Positions 7,516 through 16,614 of a stretch of DNA of 64,000 bases are shown one piece after another. This DNA comes from Flavobacteriaceae bacterium. GTDB taxonomy: Bacteria > Bacteroidota > Bacteroidia > Flavobacteriales > Flavobacteriaceae. A program made the translations under genes and the position numbers. Positions within the stretch are counted from its first letter, which is position 1. Every line of letters starts with the position of its first letter. The notes under the pieces were generated by a model, which ran no database searches, was not told the DNA's origin, and was given only the letters and a program-made list of their open reading frames with translations. The stretch is from assembly GCA_018608625.1 (NCBI GenBank), contig JABAZC010000071.1, positions 1 through 64,000 of the forward strand, in the 5' to 3' direction.

Positions 7516-10347
7516 ATGAGCAAGTTTGATGAATTTATTGAAGTAAAAGGAGCACGCGTACACAATTTAAAAAACATTGATGTTAATATTCCTAGAGACC
7601 AATTGGTCGTCATCACTGGGATGTCAGGAAGTGGAAAATCTTCTTTGGCATTTGACACGATTTATGCCGAAGGACAACGTCGTTATATTGAAACGTTCTC
7701 TGCCTATGCACGTCAATTTTTGGGAAGTTTAGAACGTCCTGACGTTGATAAAATTGATGGACTTTCTCCAGTCATTGCTATTGAACAAAAAACAACCAGT
7801 AAATCTCCAAGGTCTACAGTAGGAACAATTACTGAAATATATGATTTCTTAAGACTTTTATTTGCACGTGCAGCAGATGCTTACAGCTTTAATACTCGTG
7901 AGAAGATGGTGAGTTATAACGACATTCAAATAAAAGATTTAATACTTGAATCATTTAACGGAAAACGTATTTCTATTTTATCTCCTGTAATCCGTTCTAG
8001 AAAGGGGCATTACAGAGAGTTATTTGAACAGATTGCTAAGCAGGGCTTTGTAAAGGTAAGAACAGATGGTGTCATTGTTGATCTTTCAAAAGGGATGAAG
8101 CTGGACCGTTATAAGATGCATGACATAGAGATAGTTATTGACAGACTTAAAATTGACACAACAAGCGCAGCTACAAGCCGTCTTAGCGAAAGTATCAATA
8201 CAGCCATGTACCACGGCGAAAATGTACTGATAGTGATTGAAGAAGACAGTAAAGAAGTTCGTTATTTTAGTCGTAATTTAATGTGCCCTACTTCTGGTAT
8301 CTCTTATCCTAATCCAGAACCAAATAATTTTTCATTCAACTCTCCAAAAGGGGCTTGCTCCGACTGTAGTGGTATTGGTACTTTATACAAAGTCAACGCC
8401 TCTAAAATAATTCCAGACCACTCAATCTCCATAAAAAATGGAGGGCTTGCACCACAAGGGGAACAAAAAGACTCTTGGATCTTTAAACAGTTAGAACTCA
8501 TCGCGCAACGCTATAAGTTTAAACTAACAGACCCAATATCAAAAGTACCTAAAGAAGCATTAGACATTATACTGTATGGCGGAAAAGATAAGTTTTCTGT
8601 AGACAGTAAAACCTTAGGGGTCTCTCGAAATTATAATATTGACTTTGAAGGGATTGCAAATTTTATTGAAAACCAGTATAAACATTCAGACTCTACCTCT
8701 ATTAAGCGTTGGGCTAAAAGATATATGGATAAGATTAAGTGCCCTAGCTGTGAAGGTTCACGACTAAAAAAAGAATCCTTATACTTCAAAATCAACGATA
8801 AAAACATCTCAGAGCTCTCTGAAATGGATATTATAGAACTTGTGGCGTGGTTCAAAAAACTACCCACCAAGTTATCTAAAAGCCAAACCATAATATCCAA
8901 GGAAATATTGAAAGAAATCTCTACACGTTTACAATTCCTTTTAGATGTTGGCTTGGATTATTTATCCATAAGTAGAAGTTCTAAATCTCTTTCTGGAGGC
9001 GAAGCACAGCGAATACGTTTGGCGACTCAAATTGGATCACAATTAGTAGGCGTTTTATACATTCTAGATGAGCCAAGTATTGGTTTGCACCAAAGAGATA
9101 ATGAAAAACTAATCAAGTCTTTAATAGCCTTGCGAGATGTTGGAAACTCCGTCATTGTCGTTGAGCACGACAAAGATATGATTGAGCAAGCAGACCATGT
9201 GATTGACATTGGTCCGATGGCTGGAAAATATGGCGGTGAGATTATCAGTCAAGGGACGCCAAAAGATATTTTAAATAGTGGCACAATGACAGCGGACTAT
9301 TTAAGTGGCATTAGAGAAATTGAGATCCCAAAACAACGTCGAACTGGAAACGGAAATTTCTTAGAATTAAAGGGATGTACTGGAAATAATTTGAAAAATG
9401 TTTCTATTAAACTTCCATTAGCGCAAATGATTGGAGTTACTGGGGTTTCAGGAAGTGGGAAATCTACATTGATAAATGAAACACTTTATCCAATTCTAAA
9501 CAACTATTATTTCCATGGGGTCATGGAACCAAAGCCCTATAAAACAATTAAAGGATTAGATAATTTAGATAAGGTTATTGACATTAACCAATCTCCAATT
9601 GGACGTACCCCAAGAAGCAATCCAGCAACCTATACGGGGGTATTTGGAGAAATAAGAGCTTTATATGCCAAAATACCAGAGGCAATGATACGGGGCTATA
9701 AATTAGGGCGGTTTAGTTTTAATGTGGTTGGAGGGCGATGCGAAACCTGTAGAGGTGGTGGTATGAGAGTTATAGAAATGAATTTTTTACCAGATGTCTA
9801 TGTAGAATGCGAAAACTGTCAGGGAAAACGCTTTAACAGAGAAACGCTAGAAATTAGATACAAAGGGAAATCAATTAGCGATGTGCTAAATATGACGATT
9901 GAAGAGTCCGTAGATTTCTTTGAACATATTCCTAAAATATACAGGAAATTAAAAACCATTAAAGAAGTTGGATTAGGATACATCACTTTAGGGCAGCAAA
10001 GCACTACATTATCTGGAGGTGAAGCACAACGAATCAAGTTAGCATCCGAATTAAGTAAGCGAGATACCGGAAATACTATTTATATTTTGGATGAACCAAC
10101 TACGGGTTTGCATTTTGAAGACATTAGAGTGTTAATGAACGTTTTAAATAAATTAGTTGATAAAGGAAATACCGTTCTTATCATAGAACATAATTTAGAT
10201 GTTATCAAAACAGTTGATTACATAATTGACATTGGACCTGAGGGGGGGCATGGAGGTGGAAAGATTATTGCAAAAGGAACTCCAGAAGAGGTTATAAAAA
10301 ACAAGATCAGCCATACAGCTAGATTTTTAAAAAAAGAGCTAACTTAG
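7516..10347 (+). CDS. uvrA: Excinuclease ABC subunit UvrA
   Basis: UvrA is the damage-sensing ATPase of nucleotide excision repair; it loads UvrB onto lesions. At 943 residues it has family length, with two ABC modules: Walker A GMSGSGKSS (35-43) and GVSGSGKST (about 645), signatures LSGGEAQRIRLA (about 491) and LSGGEAQRIKLA (about 831), and two LDEP Walker B boxes. The C-terminal zinc finger is intact (CETC and CENC, about 741-768). The first zinc site is unusual: it reads CPTSG where most bacteria have CPxCG, although its later pair CSDC is present. I believe this variant is common in Bacteroidota. It lies between the YciO-type gene and the LOG gene. A G7 run near 10247 encodes part of a glycine-rich segment. 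Confidence 0.97.
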   Translation: MSKFDEFIEVKGARVHNLKNIDVNIPRDQLVVITGMSGSGKSSLAFDTIYAEGQRRYIETFSAYARQFLGSLERPDVDKIDGLSPVIAIEQKTTSKSPRSTVGTITEIYDFLRLLFARAADAYSFNTREKMVSYNDIQIKDLILESFNGKRISILSPVIRSRKGHYRELFEQIAKQGFVKVRTDGVIVDLSKGMKLDRYKMHDIEIVIDRLKIDTTSAATSRLSESINTAMYHGENVLIVIEEDSKEVRYFSRNLMCPTSGISYPNPEPNNFSFNSPKGACSDCSGIGTLYKVNASKIIPDHSISIKNGGLAPQGEQKDSWIFKQLELIAQRYKFKLTDPISKVPKEALDIILYGGKDKFSVDSKTLGVSRNYNIDFEGIANFIENQYKHSDSTSIKRWAKRYMDKIKCPSCEGSRLKKESLYFKINDKNISELSEMDIIELVAWFKKLPTKLSKSQTIISKEILKEISTRLQFLLDVGLDYLSISRSSKSLSGGEAQRIRLATQIGSQLVGVLYILDEPSIGLHQRDNEKLIKSLIALRDVGNSVIVVEHDKDMIEQADHVIDIGPMAGKYGGEIISQGTPKDILNSGTMTADYLSGIREIEIPKQRRTGNGNFLELKGCTGNNLKNVSIKLPLAQMIGVTGVSGSGKSTLINETLYPILNNYYFHGVMEPKPYKTIKGLDNLDKVIDINQSPIGRTPRSNPATYTGVFGEIRALYAKIPEAMIRGYKLGRFSFNVVGGRCETCRGGGMRVIEMNFLPDVYVECENCQGKRFNRETLEIRYKGKSISDVLNMTIEESVDFFEHIPKIYRKLKTIKEVGLGYITLGQQSTTLSGGEAQRIKLASELSKRDTGNTIYILDEPTTGLHFEDIRVLMNVLNKLVDKGNTVLIIEHNLDVIKTVDYIIDIGPEGGHGGGKIIAKGTPEEVIKNKISHTARFLKKELT

Positions 10348-10367
10348 TAAACACTAAAAATTAAACT

Positions 10368-11057
10368 ATGGGACCAGAAAAGAAACACAAAGGATGGAAT
10401 GAAATAAAAACAAATGACTCGTGGGCGATTTTTAAAATCATGGGAGAGTTCGTAAATGGATTTGAAAAAATGAGTAAAATTGGCCCATGTGTCTCTATTT
10501 TTGGATCTGCTAGGACCAAGTCAGAAGACAACTATTACAAACTATCTACAGAGGTAGCGACTGCAATTGTAAAAGCGGGATATGGCGTTATTACTGGTGG
10601 TGGACCTGGAATAATGGAAGCAGGAAATAAAGGAGCACATTTGGCGGGAGGCACATCTGTAGGATTAAATATTGAATTGCCTTTTGAACAACATAATAAC
10701 CCTTACATTGATTCTGATAAAAGTATAGACTTCGACTATTTTTTTGTAAGAAAAGTAATGTTTGTCAAGTATTCTCAAGGGATTGTAGTAATGCCTGGGG
10801 GGTTTGGAACCTTAGACGAACTATTTGAAGCTATTACATTAATTCAAACTCACAAAATTGAAAAATTCCCTGTTATATTAGTTGGTAAAACATTTTGGAG
10901 TGGTTTATTAGAATGGATAAAAGAAACACTATTGGAGCAATTTGAAACAATTAGTCCAAAAGATCTTGACTTAATTCACCTGGTAGACACATCAGATGAA
11001 GTGATTGATATTCTTGATGCTTTTTATAAAGAATACCAATTAAGTCCAAATTTCTAA
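10368..11057 (+). CDS. LOG-family Rossmann protein (putative nucleotide 5'-monophosphate phosphoribohydrolase)
   Basis: LOG proteins release the base from (cytokinin) riboside 5'-monophosphates or from ordinary nucleotides. The diagnostic motifs are present: SIFGSAR, GGGPGIMEAGNKGA (about 79-92) and PGGFGTLDELFE (about 143-154), the last carrying the substrate-binding and catalytic residues of the family. Length (229 aa) suits the longer bacterial form, with an extra N-terminal arm. It follows uvrA by 20 bp, suggesting co-transcription. Substrate cannot be told from sequence. Confidence 0.9.
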   Translation: MGPEKKHKGWNEIKTNDSWAIFKIMGEFVNGFEKMSKIGPCVSIFGSARTKSEDNYYKLSTEVATAIVKAGYGVITGGGPGIMEAGNKGAHLAGGTSVGLNIELPFEQHNNPYIDSDKSIDFDYFFVRKVMFVKYSQGIVVMPGGFGTLDELFEAITLIQTHKIEKFPVILVGKTFWSGLLEWIKETLLEQFETISPKDLDLIHLVDTSDEVIDILDAFYKEYQLSPNF

Positions 11058-11124
11058 TATTTATTAATTTTTTAAAATCAATTAAATACTCACTGAATAA
11101 TCAAGCCCTTTAGCCTCAATTTTT

Positions 11125-13956
11125 TTGAAAAATTATATCTTATATTTTATATTTATGTTCTGTTTATTCACTGTTAGCAGTCAAAATATAATAGAAATTC
11201 ATGGCGTATTAAATACCGAGACCAATACCCTCTTGGTAAAACAAAAAATTACATATTACAATAATTCTAATTCCTCATTGAGTGAATTATATTTTAATGA
11301 TTGGAGTTCTAGTTTCAGCAGCCCAGACTCGCCTCTATCTCAAAGGTTTGTTGAAGAATATAATGGAAGTTTACTAAACCCCAAACAAAAACACAGAGGC
11401 TTTACTTCGATTCAATCTGTGAAAAACGAACAAAAAACAAACCTTTCCTATTCATACCTTGAAAACCAATCTGATTTATTTAAAATCCAGCTTGACACTA
11501 CTTTATTACCCTATAAATCTACAAGCATATTTATTGAATATACAATTCAAATTCAAAGCGATCGATTTACCGGATACGGAGTAACTAATAAAAAAGACTA
11601 TTTATTAAACTACTGGTATATTACTCCTGCCGTATATGAAAACTCGGATTGGAAACTATATAGCAATAAAAACCTAGACGATTATTACACCCCTAGATCA
11701 GAACTAAAACTCACTCTAGAAATCCCTAAAGACTACAATGCAACTACAGAACTAAATCTAAAAAATATAAGTAATAAGTTAAATTCACAAGAATTTTCCT
11801 TCGAAGGAAAAGGTCGAACAGATTCAAGACTTAATATTTCCAAAAAACCATTCTTTAAATTTAAGACAGGAAACTTAAACATTATAAGCAATAGCTTGAA
11901 GGCAGATGAATCTATGAGTCATCAAATCAATTCATTTGATAAAGTAGTGGCTTTTTTAAATGATAAGTTAGGAGAATATCCCCATGAAAATTTAATGGTT
12001 TCCAAATTAGATTTAAAGAAAAACCCAATTTATGGTTTAAATATACTCCCTGGTATTCTAAGTCCATATTCTAAAGATTTCGAATATGAGTTAACCATTG
12101 CTAAAAACTTAATTAGGATTTACTTGGACCAGTATTTAAACATGAATCCAAGGGAAGAACATTGGCTTAAATCAGGGCTTGGAAACGCATTACTAATGAA
12201 ATATGTAGATACGTATCATAAAGACCAAATGATGCTTGGTAAGTTTTCTAACGTATGGGGTTTAAAAAGTTATAATTTGGCAAAATTAAAATATAACGAA
12301 CAATACCAACTTGCCTACATAAACATTGTTAGGAATGGAAGAGACCAGGCCTTAATTTTACATAAAGACGAATTATTAAAATTCAATGCAAACTTAGCAT
12401 CAAGATATAAAGCTGCTAAGGGATTAATTTTTCTAGAAGATTTCATTGGAGACTCAAAAATTGATGACTGGATTAAAGAATTTGTGGTTAAGAATAAAGA
12501 CAAACTTAAAACTACAAAAGATTTCGAGTTGTTTATTAGTGCAAAAAGCAGCAAAGATCTAAGTTGGTTTTTTGACTCGTTTATTACAAACACTCAACAG
12601 ATAGATTATAAAATATCAAGGATACGGAGCGATAAAGACTCTATATACTTTACTGTTAAAAATATGAAACGGGGGCAAACTCCAGTCTCATTATTTACGA
12701 TAAAAGAGGACACGGTACTTACCAAAAGTTGGTTAACCGGAATTGGAAAAGAGAAAGACTTTGTTGTTCCAAATAACTCCGCTGACAAATTGGTTTTAAA
12801 CTACGATCAGAAAGTTCCAGAATTTAATATAAAAAATAACTGGAAGTCGGTTAGTGGTACTGATTTTTTCAACAGACCTTTCCAGTTTAGACTTTTAAAA
12901 GACTATACCTCTCCATATAACAATCAACTTTACTTATTGCCGACTATAGAATATCGAAATATTTATGATGGGATTAATTTGGGGCTAAATATTAATAACA
13001 GTGGAATCGTAGACAAACCATTTATTTTTGGACTAGCTCCAAACTATAGTTTAAATTCAAAATCCATAACAGGATTCACAAAATTTGAACATAACACCTA
13101 CTTTCAAGACCAAGATTTGTATAATATTAAATTTGGTGTCTCCGTTTCTCGCTCAAGTTTTGCGGCAAATTCATTTGTAAATAAGGTACTACCCTACCTA
13201 TCTATCAATTTTAAGGATGCTACTGACTTAAGATCTAATAAATTTAAAAGTCTAATATTTAGATATGTAGGGATAGATAAGGATTATGTAGAAGAAGTTG
13301 AAAATGAAATAGCTCTGCCATCATATGGAGTATTCAATGTAAGATATCTAAATTCAAACCATGGCTTTAAAAAACACTACAGTTGGTTTGTTGATTCACA
13401 ATTTTCTAATGAATTTGGAAAACTATCTTTTAACTATGAATTTAGAAAACGTACCAACAAAAAAAGTTTCTATAACCTACGACTATTTGCGGGAACCTTT
13501 TTGTATTCAAAAATCAAATCAAATCAAACTAATTTTGACTTTGCTCTTGATAGACCAACAAACTATTTATTCGATTACAACTATTTAGGACAATTTGAAT
13601 CCTCAGGAATATTTAGTCAACAAATTATAATTGCAGAGGGCGGATTCAAATCCAAACTAGACAAAGCATCGGCCAACCAATGGATGACAACTCTAAACGC
13701 TAGCGCTTCACTATGGCGCTATATCCAAGCTTATGGAGATATTGGATATCTTAAAAACAAAGGAGTAAACGCTGAATTTGTATATGACACTGGAATACGA
13801 TTAAACTTTATTACAAATTATTTTGAAATTTATTTTCCTTTTTATTCAAATTTAGGATGGGAAATTGCTGCCCCTCAATACAGCCAAAAAATCAGATTTG
13901 TTTTTACTGCTGACCCTATTGCTCTTTTTGGTCTATTCAAAAGGAAATGGTATTAA
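11125..13956 (+). CDS. M1 aminopeptidase-like outer-membrane protein lacking the HExxH motif
   Basis: A 943-aa exported protein: signal peptide (about 1-19, ending VSSQ), an M1-type N-terminal beta domain (LNTETNTLLVKQKITYYNNS), a helical peptidase-like middle, and a C-terminal third (about 580-943) of alternating strands ending KRKWY that looks like an outer-membrane beta-barrel. In active M1 enzymes the middle holds HExxH and, about 18 residues on, the helper Glu. Here the corresponding helix reads ELTIAKNLIRIYLDQY followed by REEHWLKSGLGNALLMKYV, so the WLxEG-like segment survives but both metal histidines are absent. I recall related Flavobacteriaceae proteins with the same loss. Start is TTG. 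It is probably a non-catalytic or altered member; its role is unknown. Confidence 0.75.
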   Translation: MKNYILYFIFMFCLFTVSSQNIIEIHGVLNTETNTLLVKQKITYYNNSNSSLSELYFNDWSSSFSSPDSPLSQRFVEEYNGSLLNPKQKHRGFTSIQSVKNEQKTNLSYSYLENQSDLFKIQLDTTLLPYKSTSIFIEYTIQIQSDRFTGYGVTNKKDYLLNYWYITPAVYENSDWKLYSNKNLDDYYTPRSELKLTLEIPKDYNATTELNLKNISNKLNSQEFSFEGKGRTDSRLNISKKPFFKFKTGNLNIISNSLKADESMSHQINSFDKVVAFLNDKLGEYPHENLMVSKLDLKKNPIYGLNILPGILSPYSKDFEYELTIAKNLIRIYLDQYLNMNPREEHWLKSGLGNALLMKYVDTYHKDQMMLGKFSNVWGLKSYNLAKLKYNEQYQLAYINIVRNGRDQALILHKDELLKFNANLASRYKAAKGLIFLEDFIGDSKIDDWIKEFVVKNKDKLKTTKDFELFISAKSSKDLSWFFDSFITNTQQIDYKISRIRSDKDSIYFTVKNMKRGQTPVSLFTIKEDTVLTKSWLTGIGKEKDFVVPNNSADKLVLNYDQKVPEFNIKNNWKSVSGTDFFNRPFQFRLLKDYTSPYNNQLYLLPTIEYRNIYDGINLGLNINNSGIVDKPFIFGLAPNYSLNSKSITGFTKFEHNTYFQDQDLYNIKFGVSVSRSSFAANSFVNKVLPYLSINFKDATDLRSNKFKSLIFRYVGIDKDYVEEVENEIALPSYGVFNVRYLNSNHGFKKHYSWFVDSQFSNEFGKLSFNYEFRKRTNKKSFYNLRLFAGTFLYSKIKSNQTNFDFALDRPTNYLFDYNYLGQFESSGIFSQQIIIAEGGFKSKLDKASANQWMTTLNASASLWRYIQAYGDIGYLKNKGVNAEFVYDTGIRLNFITNYFEIYFPFYSNLGWEIAAPQYSQKIRFVFTADPIALFGLFKRKWY

Positions 13957-14089
13957 TCATTAAATTTAATATAATAAAATGAACTAATTTGTGATTATTC
14001 TATATAATTAAGTTCAATAAATGTGTTTATTTTATCAATAATTCATTTAATTATCATTCCAAAGGATAGGTCAAAACCTTCAAATTTTT

Positions 14090-14097
14090 TATCTTTG
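14090..14097 (+). promoter_or_regulatory. -7 element (TATCTTTG) for the fused E1 gene
   Basis: Exact TAnnTTTG match 22 bp before the ATG at 14120, placing the transcript start a few bases before the start codon region. The 163-bp gap before the gene holds no other clear signal. Confidence 0.6.
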
Positions 14098-14119
14098 CGA
14101 ATTATTAGAATTTTAAAAA

Positions 14120-16531
14120 ATGCTGATTAATAACGACCCAACTAAAGATATTACATTTGAAGACTTCAAAACAGACGTCTTAAATGATTACAAGATAGCT
14201 TACACTAGTCGCGAGTGCAGTCTTCTTGGAAGACGAGAAGTGTTAACTGGAAAAGCTAAGTTTGGGATTTTTGGGGATGGTAAAGAGTTGCCACAAATTG
14301 CTTGGGCCAAAGCATTTCAAAAAGGGGATTTTAGGTCAGGCTATTACAGAGATCAAACCTTTATGATGGCTATTGGGAAATTAAGCATCCAACAATTTTT
14401 TGCGGGACTCTATGCCCATACTGATATTACACACGACCCTATGAGTGCTGGCAGACAAATGGGAGGCCATTTTACAACTCATTCTTTAGATGAAGATTTC
14501 AAGTGGAAAAACCTTACCGAACAATATAATTCTAGCTCAGACATCTCTCCTACTGGAGCGCAAATGCCAAGATTACTGGGTTTAGCGCAAGCTTCCAAAG
14601 TATATCGTCAGTTAAAAGTATTTAATGCAGAAAATTTTTCTAAATCTGGAAATGAAGTTGCCTGGGGCACTATTGGTAATGCAAGTACTAGTGAAGGTGT
14701 ATTCTTTGAAACGATAAATGCTGCTGGGGTTCTTCAGGTTCCTATGGTTATTAGTATTTGGGATGATGAATATGGTATTTCTGTACACGCAAAACACCAG
14801 ACAACAAAAGAAAATATTTCTGAAATCTTAAAAGGATTTCAAAGAGATTCTGATAGTAATGGATATGAAATTTTAAGAGTTCATGGATGGGATTATGTAG
14901 AGCTTATTAATGCTTATCAAAAAGCAAGTGAGATTGCAAGGAATGAGCACGTTCCAGTAATGATTCACGTTAATGAATTGACACAGCCTCAAGGGCATTC
15001 AACTTCAGGCTCTCATGAAAGGTATAAATCTACCGACCGATTAAAATGGGAACAATCTAATGATTGTAATTCCAAATTTAGAGAATGGATTATATCCAAT
15101 GATATTTCAAACGAAGAAGATATTATAGCTCTAGAACGAAGCATAAAAAAAAGTGTCAAAGAAGGAAAACAAAAAGCATGGACAGACTTCTGTAATCCAA
15201 TTTTAAATGAAAAAATAGAAGTAATCCAATTAATGAAATCTGCTTCAGAAGCATCTACTCAGAGCGTTTTTATTCAAAAAATTATAAATCAGTTAGAAAG
15301 TATTAACGAGCCGCTAAGAAATGACATCTTGAGTAGAGCTCGTAATATATTAAAGTACTTAATCCACGAAGACAATAAAGCAAAAAATCAATTAGTTGAA
15401 TGGGTTAATTCTTATTTCAAAGAAATTCAGCCAAAATACAGTTCATTATTATACAGTGAATCTGAATTTAGAGCAACTAACATAGCGGAAGTACTACCCG
15501 TATTTGATTCAAACTCAAAATTAGTTGATGGACGTGTCATTTTAAGAGATAATTTTGAGAAGATATTAAGAAATAAGCCTGAAGTTTTAATTTTTGGAGA
15601 AGACACCGGAACTATTGGAGATGTTAACCAAGGTTTAGAAGGCCTACAAGAGAAATTTGGAGAAGCAAGAGTCTCAGATACAGGAATACGCGAAACAACT
15701 ATAATTGGTCAAGGAATTGGATTGGCTTTACGTGGACTAAGACCAATCGCAGAAATCCAGTACCTAGATTATATGGTGTATGCGCTTCAAATCATTAGTG
15801 ATGATTTATCAACATTACATTACAGAACTTTTGGAAAGCAAAAGGCACCTATGATCATTCGTACTCGTGGGCATCGCTTGGAAGGTATTTGGCATTCTGG
15901 CTCGCAATTAGGAGGTATTTTAAATTTAATAAGAGGAGTATACGTGTTAGTTCCTAGAAACATGACAAAAGCTGCTGGTTTTTATAATACATTATTAGAA
16001 AGTGACCAGCCAGCCATGGTAGTAGAATGCTTAAACGGGTATCGACTAAAAGAAAAAGAGCCTTCAAATTTAGGTGAATTTAGAACGCCTGTTGGAATCG
16101 TAGAAACGATTAAAGTTGGCGCTGACCTCACGATTGTTTCATATGGCTCAACGCTTCGAATCATAGAAAAAGCGGCTAAGGATTTACAAGAAGTAGATAT
16201 TGATGTTGAAATTATTGACATTCAGTCGCTGATTCCATTTGATCTTCAAAAAGACATTGCAAAAAGTGTTGAAAAAACAAATCGACTTCTAATTGTTGAT
16301 GAGGATATTCCTGGAGCTGCCTCCGCTTATATTCTCAATGAAATTCTGCAAAACCAAAATGTTTACCAACACCTGGACAGTAAGCCACAACTGTTAACTG
16401 CAAAAGAACATCGCCCAGCTTATGGAAGTGATGGAGATTATTTCAGTAAACCTTCTTCAGAAGATGTTTTTGAAACTATTTATAGTATGTTTAATGAAGT
16501 AGACCCTAACTCCTATCCAAAGTTAAGATAA
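14120..16531 (+). CDS. 2-oxoacid dehydrogenase E1, fused alpha and beta subunits (probably branched-chain type)
   Basis: E1 is the thiamine-diphosphate enzyme that decarboxylates 2-oxoacids and passes the acyl group to the lipoyl domain of E2. The 803-residue protein joins the alpha part (about 1-330; FGDGKELPQIAWAKAF, FRSGYYRDQT, and the ThDP motif region GTIGNASTSEG near 184-194) to the beta part (about 455-803; LIFGEDTGTIGDVNQGLEGL, DTGIRETTIIGQGIGLALRG, EIQYLDY, IVDEDIPGAA). In Bacteroidota such fused E1 proteins usually serve branched-chain or unspecified 2-oxoacids, while pyruvate dehydrogenase has separate subunits; that assignment is from family knowledge. No E2 gene is adjacent, though two E3 (lpd) genes occur elsewhere in the window. 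It has its own promoter and appears monocistronic. Confidence 0.92.
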   Translation: MLINNDPTKDITFEDFKTDVLNDYKIAYTSRECSLLGRREVLTGKAKFGIFGDGKELPQIAWAKAFQKGDFRSGYYRDQTFMMAIGKLSIQQFFAGLYAHTDITHDPMSAGRQMGGHFTTHSLDEDFKWKNLTEQYNSSSDISPTGAQMPRLLGLAQASKVYRQLKVFNAENFSKSGNEVAWGTIGNASTSEGVFFETINAAGVLQVPMVISIWDDEYGISVHAKHQTTKENISEILKGFQRDSDSNGYEILRVHGWDYVELINAYQKASEIARNEHVPVMIHVNELTQPQGHSTSGSHERYKSTDRLKWEQSNDCNSKFREWIISNDISNEEDIIALERSIKKSVKEGKQKAWTDFCNPILNEKIEVIQLMKSASEASTQSVFIQKIINQLESINEPLRNDILSRARNILKYLIHEDNKAKNQLVEWVNSYFKEIQPKYSSLLYSESEFRATNIAEVLPVFDSNSKLVDGRVILRDNFEKILRNKPEVLIFGEDTGTIGDVNQGLEGLQEKFGEARVSDTGIRETTIIGQGIGLALRGLRPIAEIQYLDYMVYALQIISDDLSTLHYRTFGKQKAPMIIRTRGHRLEGIWHSGSQLGGILNLIRGVYVLVPRNMTKAAGFYNTLLESDQPAMVVECLNGYRLKEKEPSNLGEFRTPVGIVETIKVGADLTIVSYGSTLRIIEKAAKDLQEVDIDVEIIDIQSLIPFDLQKDIAKSVEKTNRLLIVDEDIPGAASAYILNEILQNQNVYQHLDSKPQLLTAKEHRPAYGSDGDYFSKPSSEDVFETIYSMFNEVDPNSYPKLR

Positions 16532-16614
16532 CTTTTTGTAGCCTAGGAATTCAACTTGCAAAATTCTTTGTAAAATCGTAACATTACATATATAAATAAC
16601 TGACACTATTTTCT

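Noticed and set aside
11125-13956. Frameshifted or pseudogenised M1 peptidase
   Set aside because: The frame is intact over 943 codons and keeps a complete signal peptide and barrel-like C-terminus; loss of HExxH looks ancestral, not a recent break.
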